Positions 35,120-44,224 are shown, counted from the first letter of the stretch. The stretch: 64,000 bases of DNA from Candidatus Gastranaerophilales bacterium (GCA_944324225.1 CALUVL010000001.1:62001-126000); one strand, 5' to 3'. Program-made: numbers and translations. The notes: generated by a model from the letters alone, not told the origin.

Positions 35120-36448
35120 ATGAAAAAAGTATATATAGAAACAATGGGCTGCCAGATGAACAAGTCTGACAGCGAAAGAATGTTCGGAATGCTTCAGCAT
35201 TCAGGCTATGAACAAACTGAAAACCCGAAGGAAGCCGATCTTGTGATGGTTAATACGTGTTCAATCAGGCAGTTGAGTGAAGACAAAGCCTTTAGTCTGA
35301 TAGGCGTATGGGGTCAGTGGAAAAAAACTTCCAAACCGGATTTGAAAATAGGTTTTTGCGGTTGTGTTGCACAGCAAAAGATGAAAGAAGTTTTCAGAAG
35401 AGCACCTTATGTAGATTTTGTTCTTGGAACTCACAAAATCTATGCTTTGCCGGAGATTCTTAAAAAAGTTCAAAACGGAGAGCGTGTTCTTGAATGCACA
35501 GAAACAAATGCAACTGAAGATGACAGGGCTGCCGAGTATGAGATTAATCGTGTAAAAAGCGTTAATGCTTGGATTCCGATAACAGAAGGCTGTAACAACT
35601 TCTGCACATATTGTATTGTTCCATATACAAGAGGGCGGGAGCGCTCCAGAACTCCGGAAATTATTATTAAGGAAGCAAAAGCCGCACTGAAAGACGGCTT
35701 TAAAGAGATTACGCTTCTCGGGCAGAATGTGGATAGCTACGGTAAGGATTTTAAGGACAAAAATTATCATCTTGCGGATTTGCTGAAGGAGTTGAATGCT
35801 CTTGAAGGTCAATTCAGAATTCGTTTTGTGACATCTTATCCGACTGATATTACGGATGAACTTATCGATACGGTTGTTGCACTCGACAAGGTTTGTGAAT
35901 ACTTCCACATCCCGATGCAGTCAGGCTCGAGCGAAGTTCTGAAACGGATGAACAGACGCTATGACAGAGAAACTTACAAAAAAATTGTTGAAAAAGTCAG
36001 AAACAGAGTTCCGGATGTGACGATTACAAGCGACTTTATCGCTGGTTTTCCCGGCGAAACAGAAGAACAGTTTGTAGAAACTTTATCTGCAATTGATGAG
36101 TTTGAGCTTGATTACTCAAACACTGCCGCGTATTCTCCCCGTGAAAAAACAGTTGCCGCAAGATGGGTTGATGAATTTATTGACGAGGACACAAAAACCG
36201 AACGTCTTGCAAGGCTTAATGAAAAGGTTCGCGAAAATTGTCTTAAGTCCAACAAGAAATATGTCGGGCGCACAATGGAAGTTCTGATTGAAAACTTTGA
36301 AAATCACAAGGGCAAATATGTGATTACCGGCAGAACCCGCAATAACAAAATAGTTCATATTCCTTGTAATACGGATAGAACAGGTGAGTTTTTGGATGCT
36401 AAAATTACCGGTACAAAAACATGGTATCTTCAAGGTGAACTCGTGTAG
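35120..36448 (+). CDS. miaB: tRNA-2-methylthio-N6-isopentenyladenosine synthase MiaB
   Basis: 442 residues, AAGGAAG upstream. N-terminal UPF0004 domain with the auxiliary cluster ligands Cys11, Cys47 and Cys82; radical-SAM motif C158-x-x-x-C162-x-x-C165 in EGCNNFCTYCIVPYTRGRE; C-terminal TRAM domain. It adds the methylthio group to i6A37 of tRNAs reading UNN codons, using two Fe-S clusters and SAM. Standard length for the family. Confidence 0.97.
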   Translation: MKKVYIETMGCQMNKSDSERMFGMLQHSGYEQTENPKEADLVMVNTCSIRQLSEDKAFSLIGVWGQWKKTSKPDLKIGFCGCVAQQKMKEVFRRAPYVDFVLGTHKIYALPEILKKVQNGERVLECTETNATEDDRAAEYEINRVKSVNAWIPITEGCNNFCTYCIVPYTRGRERSRTPEIIIKEAKAALKDGFKEITLLGQNVDSYGKDFKDKNYHLADLLKELNALEGQFRIRFVTSYPTDITDELIDTVVALDKVCEYFHIPMQSGSSEVLKRMNRRYDRETYKKIVEKVRNRVPDVTITSDFIAGFPGETEEQFVETLSAIDEFELDYSNTAAYSPREKTVAARWVDEFIDEDTKTERLARLNEKVRENCLKSNKKYVGRTMEVLIENFENHKGKYVITGRTRNNKIVHIPCNTDRTGEFLDAKITGTKTWYLQGELV

Positions 36449-36451
36449 GGT

Positions 36452-36625
36452 TTAGAATCTTTTGCATAGTTCATCCGAAAGTGTAAGCAAATATTCAGTT
36501 AAGACCGTCATAGAACAAATCCTTCTGCTTTCATTAAGATAATCCATGCAATAGTTATGCAGGATTTCAGCAGCAGCATAAATATCGTGCGCCAGAAGGT
36601 CGTTATTTTTATCTTTTAGATCCAT
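36452..36625 (-). CDS. Small helical hypothetical protein divergent to the AbrB-like regulator
   Basis: 57 residues, MDLKDKNNDLLAHDIYAAAE to the end SDELCKRF, predicted helical. GAGGAAT precedes the ATG. It ends 4 nt from the miaB stop (convergent) and starts 99 bp from the AbrB-like gene, with a perfect inverted repeat between the two. Probably co-regulated with, or a partner of, that regulator. No family recognised. Confidence 0.6.
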   Translation of the reverse strand: MDLKDKNNDLLAHDIYAAAEILHNYCMDYLNESRRICSMTVLTEYLLTLSDELCKRF

Positions 36626-36637
36626 ATATTCCTCTTT

Positions 36638-36680
36638 TATGCTTATTATATGCTTTTAAATTATTATCATAATAAGCATA
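36638..36680. promoter_or_regulatory. Perfect 12-bp inverted repeat, candidate operator
   Basis: TATGCTTATTAT (36638-36649) and ATAATAAGCATA (36669-36680) are exact reverse complements separated by 19 bp, so equivalent points are 31 bp apart (about three helical turns). The site lies between two divergent small genes, one of them an AbrB/MazE-type DNA-binding protein. Confidence 0.65.
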
Positions 36681-36723
36681 AAATGTCAATAAGATAAGAT
36701 ATAATATTGACATTGAGGTAAAT

Positions 36724-36879
36724 ATGCATAAAAGATTAAGACAGCAGGGCACAAGCTGGGGAATAATTATCCCGAAAGCTATTTTGGAACTTCTTAAAAT
36801 TAATCCGGTTCTCGATGAAGTTGAACTCATCGTAGAAAATGATGAACTTAAAATTCGTAAATACAAAGCTGAAAAGTAA
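36724..36879 (+). CDS. AbrB/MazE-type DNA-binding protein
   Basis: 51 residues: KRLRQQGTSWGIIIPKAILE, then a short acidic turn and DELKIRKYKAEK. This is the swapped-hairpin SpoVT/AbrB fold of small regulators and MazE-like antitoxins (rphGnSwgiviPk pattern). GAGGT lies before the ATG. No toxin gene of MazF type follows, so an autoregulated transcription factor is the simpler reading. Confidence 0.8.
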   Translation: MHKRLRQQGTSWGIIIPKAILELLKINPVLDEVELIVENDELKIRKYKAEK

Positions 36880-36945
36880 CTGCAGTCCGATTTCTGTGTC
36901 AAAAATTTCGTCTGCAAAAGAAGGCGTTAATTTTTTATCCGGTTC

Positions 36946-38004
36946 CTATTTTTTGAAGGCTTCTGCAATTGATTTTTTGTAATCAGGACGTAGAATTCCA
37001 ACTTCCGTAATAATTCCGGTAATAAGTTCATGCGGGGTTACGTCGAATCCGGGGTTGATTACATTAACCTCAGGAGCACAGATAATTTTGCCGTTAATAT
37101 GAGTCACTTCTTCTCTTGAGCGCTCTTCAATCGGGATTTCATCATCTGAATGAATGGATATATCAATAGTTGAAAGCGGTGCCGCCACGTAAAACGGGAT
37201 GTTGTGATATTTTGCAGCAATTGCAACTGTGTAAGTTCCGATTTTGTTTGCGGCATCTCCGTTTGCTGCAATTCTGTCGGCTCCTACGCAAACCATATCT
37301 ATCATGCCTTTTTTCATAAAATATGAACACATGCCGTCTGTAATTAATGTTGTCGGAATACCGTCCATTGTAAGCTCGAATGTCGTAATCCTTGCACCCT
37401 GCTGGCGCGGGCGGGTTTCATCAGCAAATACCTGAATTGTATTGTCTTTTGCAAATGCGCTTCTGACAACTCCGAGCGCTGTTCCGTATCCGACCGTCGC
37501 AAGTCCGCCTGCATTGCAATGTGTTAAAATAGTTGCGCCTTCGGGAACTACTTCTGCGCCGTAGTCACCGATTTTTTTGTTTATCGCAATGTCTTCATCC
37601 TCAAGCTTTATACCGTTTTGTTTAAGTTCTTCAACAATACCTTTTATGTCAGAGGTCGAATTTTTAATAACTTCTTTTTGCTTTTCGACAGCCCACATAA
37701 GATTTACCGCTGTCGGGCGGGATGTTGCCATATAATCGGCTTTTTCCAGCAGTTTTTTGACGAATTCATCCCTTGACAGGTTTTCTTTTTCAAGTTCCTG
37801 CGCGTACAGCACAACCCCGTGTGCGCCGGCTACTCCGATAGCTGGTGCACCCCTTACAATCATTGTTTTGATTGCATTATACATCTGCTGTCCGCCTGTT
37901 ATGTTTATATATTTGAACTCGTATGGCAAAACTGTCTGGTCTACCATTTTGGAATAATTGTCTATCCATTGAATTGTCTTTATTTTAGAATGAAATTCTG
38001 CCAT
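36946..38004 (-). CDS. mtnA: S-methyl-5-thioribose-1-phosphate isomerase
   Basis: 352 residues, full length. MIVRGAPAIGVAGAHG, THCNAGGLATVGYGTALG (catalytic Cys163) and VGADRIAANGDAANKIGT (catalytic Asp243) identify MtnA of the methionine salvage pathway. No other salvage gene is in the window. Co-transcribed with the membrane protein gene that ends 2 bp upstream of its start. Confidence 0.96.
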   Translation of the reverse strand: MAEFHSKIKTIQWIDNYSKMVDQTVLPYEFKYINITGGQQMYNAIKTMIVRGAPAIGVAGAHGVVLYAQELEKENLSRDEFVKKLLEKADYMATSRPTAVNLMWAVEKQKEVIKNSTSDIKGIVEELKQNGIKLEDEDIAINKKIGDYGAEVVPEGATILTHCNAGGLATVGYGTALGVVRSAFAKDNTIQVFADETRPRQQGARITTFELTMDGIPTTLITDGMCSYFMKKGMIDMVCVGADRIAANGDAANKIGTYTVAIAAKYHNIPFYVAAPLSTIDISIHSDDEIPIEERSREEVTHINGKIICAPEVNVINPGFDVTPHELITGIITEVGILRPDYKKSIAEAFKK

Positions 38005-38006
38005 TT

Positions 38007-38495
38007 TTATCTCTGCTTTCTTAAATCATACCGGTCAAAACTGTCTTTTTGCTGTGTTTTGAGTGATTTGTTGAACTCAATCAGATAGTAAGTTACAAAT
38101 CCGCTGAAGGCATTTATGGTCGCCGATAAAATTCCCATAAACACAGCAAGCATAATCATAAGCCCAAAGGTTGCATTTGTCAAAAATATTGATACTCCGG
38201 GGTTCACCGAATAGTTGAAAAATTTTGCAAGCACAATGACTGCGGGAATGAAAACCGCACAGAATGCTAGAAATGAAACAAATCCGATTAATCCTCCTAT
38301 AACAGCACTCTGCCTTACGGTTGTGATTTCAAGAACTTCCATTCTTGTTAAAAACAAAATTACCAGAGGTGCTGCAACCGTAATCAAAAGCCAGAAAATA
38401 ATTTCTCCCGCATACGGGACAATAGTCAGCACGCCGCTGACTATTCCCAAAAATATGCTTAGTAACATAATTATTTTAAAAACAGACTTGTTCAT
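38007..38495 (-). CDS. Four-helix membrane protein, unknown function
   Basis: 162 residues with hydrophobic helices at about 6-28, 30-50, 66-90 and 105-130, and a polar C-terminal tail. GGGAGAG precedes the ATG. Two bp from mtnA and 29 nt after the matrixin-like gene, on the same strand. No motif recognised. Confidence 0.7.
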   Translation of the reverse strand: MNKSVFKIIMLLSIFLGIVSGVLTIVPYAGEIIFWLLITVAAPLVILFLTRMEVLEITTVRQSAVIGGLIGFVSFLAFCAVFIPAVIVLAKFFNYSVNPGVSIFLTNATFGLMIMLAVFMGILSATINAFSGFVTYYLIEFNKSLKTQQKDSFDRYDLRKQR

Positions 38496-38524
38496 AAAGC
38501 TCTCCCGTATTTTAAATTACATAA

Positions 38525-39934
38525 TTATTCTTTGTAATAAATAGGGCTGCTATCCATAAAATGTTCTTTTGACTGCTGCACCAGAGCGTTAAGTTTATCT
38601 GTATTTTCCTGTTTTTTATAAATTTGTGCTAAAACACTGTATGCATTTATGAATTTCGGGTATCTTGCCAGGAGATTTTCAAGATTAGCCTGAGCTTCGG
38701 TTTCATTTCCTGATACAAAGTTAATGTAGGCTGAAAGGTATTTATTTTTAGGGATGGGAGATATTTCAGTGGCCATATTTGCATAGTTGAGAGCGTCAGG
38801 ATATTTTTGTAATTTTATACATATAATTGCAAGACAATTGTTTATGTAAGCTTTATCAAGGGCATTTTCTGCTTTGTTTAAAGCGGTAAGATAAGATTTT
38901 TGCGCCTTTATATAATTCCCGTTCTGATAATACTCATACGCTTCATTTAATGTAGTCTCAAGAGGATCTTCCGGTTTATTTGCGTTTATGTGGGTGCTAA
39001 GTATATTAAGAATTTCATTAGGCTTTTTGTTTTTTACATCTGCCAGTCTTATCATCTTGCGCATTTCTGTATTTGTATAATTTTTGTTTGTTACTGAAGG
39101 AACAAAGTTATATAAAAGTTTTAGTGTTGTAATATCAATATCTGATAAGATGGTATTTTCATAAGAAAGCGTAGAGTACATAACATCTGCAGGTCTTTGG
39201 CTGTGAGTATTTATTCCTAAAATATGGCCTATCGTATGTTGCAATAATGTATATAAAGAAGCTGTATCTACATCAGTTCCGGTGCAGCTAGTTTGTGGGA
39301 CTACAATACTAGCACCAAGCAGGCGATTATTTTTTTTATTAAATTCATATTCAATTCCGTTTTCACCAGGGCAGTCTTCCTTAGGTTTTTTCGGTGTAGA
39401 AACGACTATTTCGGCGATTGTGGGATCTGTAACATATTCAAATTTCACAAATTCTTCGGAGGCCTGCTGCCAGTTATTAAATGCTACTTTTATGCCGTCT
39501 GCAAATCCTGCAGGCAGTTTGTCTTCTCCTTCTATATATATATGAAGAGGAAAAGTCGATATATTCCATAAAGTTAATCCGTTAGAAAAATCGAACTGAT
39601 CGATGTAATTTCTACCGAGAGTATTACTTTGTTCTCTTTTGGTTATTGTTGGTACAATGTTAGATGTATCTATTACGAGATTGCTTAGCTGTGAATTTTC
39701 GGAATCATCAGCTGTATCCTCATCTTCTGACGGTTTTTCTTCCTCATCCGTGATTTCTGTAATTTTATCAGGTTCAGAATTTTGATCTTGCGCTTGTGGA
39801 AGTTCAACGCCTATAACATTGTCATCTTTTTGTTGTGAATTATGATCAGCTACAACATTGGCACTCCATATCATTACTCCAAGTAGTAAAGCAATTAAAA
39901 TGGTTGTAATTACTAAAATTTTGTTTCTATACAT
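38525..39934 (-). CDS. Matrixin-like secreted protein with TPR repeats, catalytic Glu missing
   Basis: 469 residues. N-terminal signal/anchor helix (5-28), an acidic low-complexity linker (about 35-90), a matrixin-type domain (about 110-285) and TPR-like repeats (about 320-469). The zinc-site line reads QHTIGHILGINTHSQRPADVMY where active metalloproteases have H-E-x-G-H-x-L-G-x-x-H. The His residues are kept but the catalytic Glu is Thr. Downstream, Met in DVMY fits the Met-turn. It may bind zinc without hydrolysing. AGGATAG upstream. Confidence 0.7.
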   Translation of the reverse strand: MYRNKILVITTILIALLLGVMIWSANVVADHNSQQKDDNVIGVELPQAQDQNSEPDKITEITDEEEKPSEDEDTADDSENSQLSNLVIDTSNIVPTITKREQSNTLGRNYIDQFDFSNGLTLWNISTFPLHIYIEGEDKLPAGFADGIKVAFNNWQQASEEFVKFEYVTDPTIAEIVVSTPKKPKEDCPGENGIEYEFNKKNNRLLGASIVVPQTSCTGTDVDTASLYTLLQHTIGHILGINTHSQRPADVMYSTLSYENTILSDIDITTLKLLYNFVPSVTNKNYTNTEMRKMIRLADVKNKKPNEILNILSTHINANKPEDPLETTLNEAYEYYQNGNYIKAQKSYLTALNKAENALDKAYINNCLAIICIKLQKYPDALNYANMATEISPIPKNKYLSAYINFVSGNETEAQANLENLLARYPKFINAYSVLAQIYKKQENTDKLNALVQQSKEHFMDSSPIYYKE

Positions 39935-39973
39935 TAATCTATCCTCATATTCCTAATAAATTATTCACAAAAA

Positions 39974-40462
39974 TTATACCATTACAGCATGCGATAGGCA
40001 AGAACGTGTATGACATATTGCTATTGCAATGCTATCTATAGTGTCGTCAAGTTTAGGAAGACTGATATTTCCAAGAGCTATTTTAACCATTTGTTCAACT
40101 TCTTTTTTGTCAGCTCTTCCATATCCTGTGAGCACTTGTTTAACTTCTATAGGCGTATACTCATAAATTGGAATTCCAAATTGTTCAAGGACTGTTAGTA
40201 TAACACCTCTGGCATGAGCGACCGGCATTACGGTTGTCCTATTTCGGAAAAAGAATAATTTTTCTATTGCACAAATATCCGGCTTATATGTATTTATGAT
40301 TGTTGTCATATCATTAAAAATTTCCAAAAGTCTTGCAGATTCCTTTAAATCTTTTGAAGTTTGAATAGAACCAGATGTTTCAAGACTGATTTTATCGTCA
40401 TTATAGTCAATTAAGCTATATCCGACAATTGCCATGCCGGGGTCAATCCCAAGAATTCTCAT
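39974..40462 (-). CDS. ruvC: Holliday junction resolvase RuvC
   Basis: 162 residues. The RNase-H-like catalytic acids are Asp7 (LGIDPG), Glu67 (CAIEKLFF), Asp140 and Asp143 (DDTIDSIAIAICH). It cuts four-way DNA junctions together with RuvAB. The mRNA appears leaderless: TTGCAA, 17 nt, TATAAT and 7 nt to the ATG, with no Shine-Dalgarno. Confidence 0.96.
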   Translation of the reverse strand: MRILGIDPGMAIVGYSLIDYNDDKISLETSGSIQTSKDLKESARLLEIFNDMTTIINTYKPDICAIEKLFFFRNRTTVMPVAHARGVILTVLEQFGIPIYEYTPIEVKQVLTGYGRADKKEVEQMVKIALGNISLPKLDDTIDSIAIAICHTRSCLSHAVMV

Positions 40463-40469
40463 ATATATA

Positions 40470-40498
40470 ATTATAACCTATGGCAATATCACTTGCAA
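40470..40498 (-). promoter_or_regulatory. ruvC promoter (leaderless arrangement)
   Basis: On the minus strand TTGCAA (40498-40493), 17-nt spacer, TATAAT (40475-40470), then 7 nt to the ATG at 40462. Confidence 0.65.
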
Positions 40499-40601
40499 CA
40501 TTTTGTCAAAAATATGAACAAACTTAACATTTAACTTGATTAAAAATAATACTCATGATACCATACCGGTAAGAACAATTTATTAGGGTTGTGAGGTAAT
40601 A

Positions 40602-41165
40602 ATGAAAAGCTCTACAATTAGAAGATCAAACTTATCTAAGGAGAAAATGGCTGTTTTGGAAGCACTTTCAAAGTATAGGCAGGACAGTTATGATAATACT
40701 CCAAACGTTTATGTAAGACCTAACAAAGAGAAAGAACTGGATGTATTGTGGCAGAATTTTAAAGTAAGCCAGAAGTCTGAAAAATCACCAAGCGTATATC
40801 TTGCAACAGGTTTTATAGCCGGTGCGGTCGCTATGTTGATACTTGTAGGTCTGGTTAATATTTCAACTGGACATATATCTTCAACAGATGAAAATCAGAT
40901 TTTTAATCCGGGAAGAGTTAAGGCTCAAAATGAAAAACTTAACCTTATACCGGCAACAACTGAAACAACTGCAACTACAGAGGACGAAAACGCAGCTTCA
41001 GAAGTTTATACTGTTCAGAATGGTGATACTTTAGAAAGTATTTTGATTAGATTTTACGGCGGATATAGTCCGGCTAAAGCTACAGCTGTTATGCAGGCAA
41101 ATCATATGGCTAATCCGAACAAACTTTCTATCGGCCAGAAATTGACTATTCCAATGGCACAATAG
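40602..41165 (+). CDS. LysM-domain membrane-anchored protein
   Basis: 187 residues, GAGGTAATA upstream. Cytoplasmic N-terminus (1-66), one membrane helix (about 68-88, GFIAGAVAMLILVGLV), a Thr/Glu-rich linker and a C-terminal LysM domain (about 138-186: VYTVQNGDTLESILIRFYGG ... LSIGQKLTIP). LysM binds peptidoglycan, so the protein links the inner membrane to the wall. Ends in a terminator. Confidence 0.88.
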   Translation: MKSSTIRRSNLSKEKMAVLEALSKYRQDSYDNTPNVYVRPNKEKELDVLWQNFKVSQKSEKSPSVYLATGFIAGAVAMLILVGLVNISTGHISSTDENQIFNPGRVKAQNEKLNLIPATTETTATTEDENAASEVYTVQNGDTLESILIRFYGGYSPAKATAVMQANHMANPNKLSIGQKLTIPMAQ

Positions 41166-41188
41166 TTTAATGAAATTAAAAGTTATAT

Positions 41189-41220
41189 AAAAAGCATCAT
41201 TTTTAAAATGGTGCTTTTTT
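41189..41220 (+). terminator. Terminator after the LysM gene
   Basis: AAAAAGCATCATTTT pairs with AAAATGGTGCTTTTT (one G-T type mismatch), followed by T. Confidence 0.75.
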
Positions 41221-41282
41221 GTGATTAATTCTTTCGGCAGACAAATAAAAAGGCTTTATGCTTTAAATTCAATTATTTAAAA

Positions 41283-42512
41283 TTATAAATACTTTTTGTT
41301 TTTCAATTCATCAGGCATGAATTGCTGGTAAACATCCGGAGCGTCATGGGTGTAGACGTAACCGATTCCGAAACCATATTTTTTAGCATCTTTGTAGTGT
41401 GCATCTCTCAGGTGCATGGGAGGTGGAAAGTCTTTACCGTTTTCAATGTCCGATAAAGCTTCATCAATTGCAATAATGGCCTTGTTGTTTTTGGGTGCTT
41501 TTGCAACGTATATTACTGCGAGCGCAAGCGGTATTCTGCCTTCCGGAAGCCCGAGAAGTTCAACTGCTTTGTAGGCATTTACCGCGATATTCAGGGCGTT
41601 CGGGTCTGCAAGCCCGACATCTTCTGAGGCACAGACTATCAGCCTTCTTGCGATAAACCTTGGGTCTTCACCTGCAGCAATCATTTTGGCAAGATAATAA
41701 ATTGCCGCATCAGGGTCAGACCCCCTCAAACTTTTTTGAAATGCAGACGCACAGTCGTAATGTTCCTGCTGTGAATATCTAGTGTTACGTTTCTGGCAGA
41801 TTTCTTCTATAATCCCAACCGTAAGATTTCTGCGGTTGTCTTTCAGATTGCTTGCAAAGTATGCATTTTCAACTACATTTAGTGCATATCTTGCATCCCC
41901 TCTTGATAAGTTAACAATAAAATCCAATACCCCACTTTCGCAATCCATTGCCGTGTAGTGTTTAGCAAGATATGCAAAGCCTTTTTTAATAATTGCCTTC
42001 ATGCTCTCGTCGTCAATTGAATTGAGTCTGATGACCTGAACTCTTGATAAAAGAGCCGGAACCACCTGAAAAGACGGATTTTCTGTTGTTGAACCTATCA
42101 AAAACAGAGTTCCGTTCTCAAGATGCGGAAGAAGTGCATCTTGCTGGGTTTTTGAGTATCTGTGAATTTCATCAATGAATAAAATTGTCTTAATACCGCT
42201 TCTGAGTGCATTTTTTGCGCTGTCAACAGCATCTTTAATATCTTTAACGCCGGAGGTTACGGCAGAAATCTCTATGAAATTCGCATTTGTTTTTGTTGCA
42301 ATCAGCCTTGCAAGCGTTGTTTTGCCGCATCCCGGGGTGCCCCAGAGGATTATTGAAAACAGCCTGTTTGTTTTTAAAAGGTTCAAAATCGGACTCTTTG
42401 GCGAAACAACATTGCTCTGCCCAAGAAATTCTTCCAGCGTTTTCGGCCGAAGAATTTCTGCCAGCGGAATTTGTTTGTTCTGATTTTCAAGTTCCGTAAA
42501 CAAATTATTCAT
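41283..42512 (-). CDS. rarA: Replication-associated recombination protein RarA (MgsA) AAA+ ATPase
   Basis: 409 residues. Walker A GTPGCGKT (58-65), Walker B ILFIDEIHR (Asp114, Glu115), sensor GSTTENPSF and arginine-finger region LLSRVQV; the C-terminal part (SLRGSDPDAAIYYLAKMI, RFIARRLIVCASEDVGLADP) is specific to RarA/WRNIP1. It acts at stalled replication forks. No Shine-Dalgarno; TACAAT lies 6 nt before the ATG. Divergent from the solute-binding protein gene with only 36 bp between. Confidence 0.95.
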   Translation of the reverse strand: MNNLFTELENQNKQIPLAEILRPKTLEEFLGQSNVVSPKSPILNLLKTNRLFSIILWGTPGCGKTTLARLIATKTNANFIEISAVTSGVKDIKDAVDSAKNALRSGIKTILFIDEIHRYSKTQQDALLPHLENGTLFLIGSTTENPSFQVVPALLSRVQVIRLNSIDDESMKAIIKKGFAYLAKHYTAMDCESGVLDFIVNLSRGDARYALNVVENAYFASNLKDNRRNLTVGIIEEICQKRNTRYSQQEHYDCASAFQKSLRGSDPDAAIYYLAKMIAAGEDPRFIARRLIVCASEDVGLADPNALNIAVNAYKAVELLGLPEGRIPLALAVIYVAKAPKNNKAIIAIDEALSDIENGKDFPPPMHLRDAHYKDAKKYGFGIGYVYTHDAPDVYQQFMPDELKNKKYL

Positions 42513-42548
42513 AGTATAATTGTAGCATTAAAACAGAAAGGTTTGGTA

Positions 42549-43778
42549 ATGAAAAAGTTTCTCTATATCTTAATCATAGTGTTTCTCGTAATACTGACAG
42601 TTCCGTCGGGACTTCACGGAAATAAAAATGACGACGGCAGAAAAGAAGTTACGTTGTGGACGCTTCAGATGAGCGATTTTTCAGGCTATATGAATTCTGT
42701 GATTAAGGATTTTGAAACTGAGAATCCGGATATTAAAATCCGTTGGATTGATGTTCCATTTTCGGAGGGTGAAAAAAGAACTCTTGCCTCGGTATTGAGT
42801 GACAACCCTCCGGATTTAATTAATTTAAACCCCGATTTTTCTGCAACTCTGGCACAGAAGGGTACTCTTTATGAAATTCCGCCGGAAAATATAACTCAGT
42901 TTAATGAAGGTGTTATTGAGTCTCTAAAGTACAAAGGCAAACTTTATTCTGTTCCGTGGTATGCAACTTCAGCCGTCACGATATATAACAAGTCTTTGAC
43001 CGAAAAAGCCGGCATTCAAGTTCCGAAAACTTATGAAGAACTAAGGCTTGCAGCTTTAATTGTCAAAGAAAAAACAAATGCTTATATTTTTCTTCCAAAT
43101 ATAACCGAAAACGATACGATGCTTAGAATTTTGAACAAATACGGAATAAATTCTTACGAAAATATTAATTCCGCCAAGTCAGCCGAAGTTTTTAATATGT
43201 TTAAAGATTTATATCAAAAAAATCTTATCCCGAAAGAAAGCATAACCCAAACTCACCGCGAAGCTTTAGAAAAATACATGTCAGGCAATATTGTATTGTT
43301 TCAGGCTGGTGCCAATTTCCTGAATATGATTAAGGAAAATGCTCCTCAAACATATTCCCAAACCGATGTTGCACCTCAATTGACAGGAGAACTCGGTCAG
43401 AACGATTTTTCACTGATGAATTTTGTAATTCCTTTGAGAGCAAAGAATAAAGAAGAAGCCCTAAAATTTGCACTGTTTTTGACAAACAAAGAAAACCAGC
43501 TTGAACTGGCAAAACTCACAAACGTAATCGTCGTCAATAAACAAGCGCTTGAAGACGATTTTTATACCGGATATTCCGGAAATGATTTGATGTCGAAAGC
43601 CCGCGTAATCAGTGCAAAACAGCTCAATAAAGTTGAACCTGTTATGAAGTCAGACAGAAATCAGAAAGATATAAACAATCTTATTAACGGCGCTGTTCAG
43701 GAAATTCTTCTGGATAAAGAAGAAACACAAACAATTTTGAACAGGATTTCAAAAGATTGGAAATCTCTCACAGATTAG
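42549..43778 (+). CDS. ABC-type extracellular solute-binding protein, family 1 (orphan)
   Basis: 409 residues from ATG 42549 (AGAAAGG upstream). Signal peptide or anchor 1-22. VTLWTLQMSDFSGYMNSVIKDFETENPDIKIRWIDVPF and LYSVPWYATSAVTIYNKSL in the first third match the sugar-binding family 1 fold. It would capture a sugar or glycerol-phosphate-like ligand for an ABC importer, but no permease or ATPase gene lies nearby. TATAAT at 42515-42520 probably drives it. Confidence 0.88.
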   Translation: MKKFLYILIIVFLVILTVPSGLHGNKNDDGRKEVTLWTLQMSDFSGYMNSVIKDFETENPDIKIRWIDVPFSEGEKRTLASVLSDNPPDLINLNPDFSATLAQKGTLYEIPPENITQFNEGVIESLKYKGKLYSVPWYATSAVTIYNKSLTEKAGIQVPKTYEELRLAALIVKEKTNAYIFLPNITENDTMLRILNKYGINSYENINSAKSAEVFNMFKDLYQKNLIPKESITQTHREALEKYMSGNIVLFQAGANFLNMIKENAPQTYSQTDVAPQLTGELGQNDFSLMNFVIPLRAKNKEEALKFALFLTNKENQLELAKLTNVIVVNKQALEDDFYTGYSGNDLMSKARVISAKQLNKVEPVMKSDRNQKDINNLINGAVQEILLDKEETQTILNRISKDWKSLTD

Positions 43779-44224
43779 CAAATAAAGTGTCTGTGTGAAC
43801 AAAATGTTGTAGTTACCTGCGTCGGTCCAAATGAAAAGAAACCGAATGTCGGCATAACAGGTGGTGCAAAATATCCGCTGAACATAGAAGGACCGAAGAC
43901 ACCTCCGCTGTACCATCCTGCATATGGGCCGGCAATTGAGCTTAGAACAGATGCATTCATCAAGCCAGATGTGCCGGCTGCATTTGCTTCAGGGGAGCCA
44001 TATCCCGCAAGATTGTTTACCATGAACCCAAGATTGATGCCTGTAACTTTACGCATATCATATGCAACGGAGTTTCTAAATATTCCGTTCATTACATTCA
44101 ATCCGAAATTCATGGAGGCCGTGCTAGAGTCAACACCCTTGTTTCTGGCTTGAATTGCGCCTGCTGTACTGCCCAGAATAGCGTTGATATTACTCAAAAT
44201 GTAGTTTGTTTCAGGTAAACCCAT
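43775..44224 (-). CDS. Small Gly/Ser-rich hypothetical protein
   Basis: 149 residues, GAGAGAT upstream. Rich in Gly, Ser, Asn and Phe; alanine-glycine helices early (AILGSTAGAIQARNKG) and an aromatic Gly/Pro stretch late (SGYFAPPVMPTFGFFSFGP). No signal peptide. Its last codons overlap the stop of the convergent solute-binding protein by 4 bp. Not recognised. Confidence 0.6.
   Translation of the reverse strand: MGLPETNYILSNINAILGSTAGAIQARNKGVDSSTASMNFGLNVMNGIFRNSVAYDMRKVTGINLGFMVNNLAGYGSPEANAAGTSGLMNASVLSSIAGPYAGWYSGGVFGPSMFSGYFAPPVMPTFGFFSFGPTQVTTTFCSHRHFIC

Noticed and set aside
39282-39571. Two overlapping plus-strand frames opposite the matrixin-like gene
   Set aside because: Antisense shadows of a gene with clear domain structure; no ribosome site or promoter.
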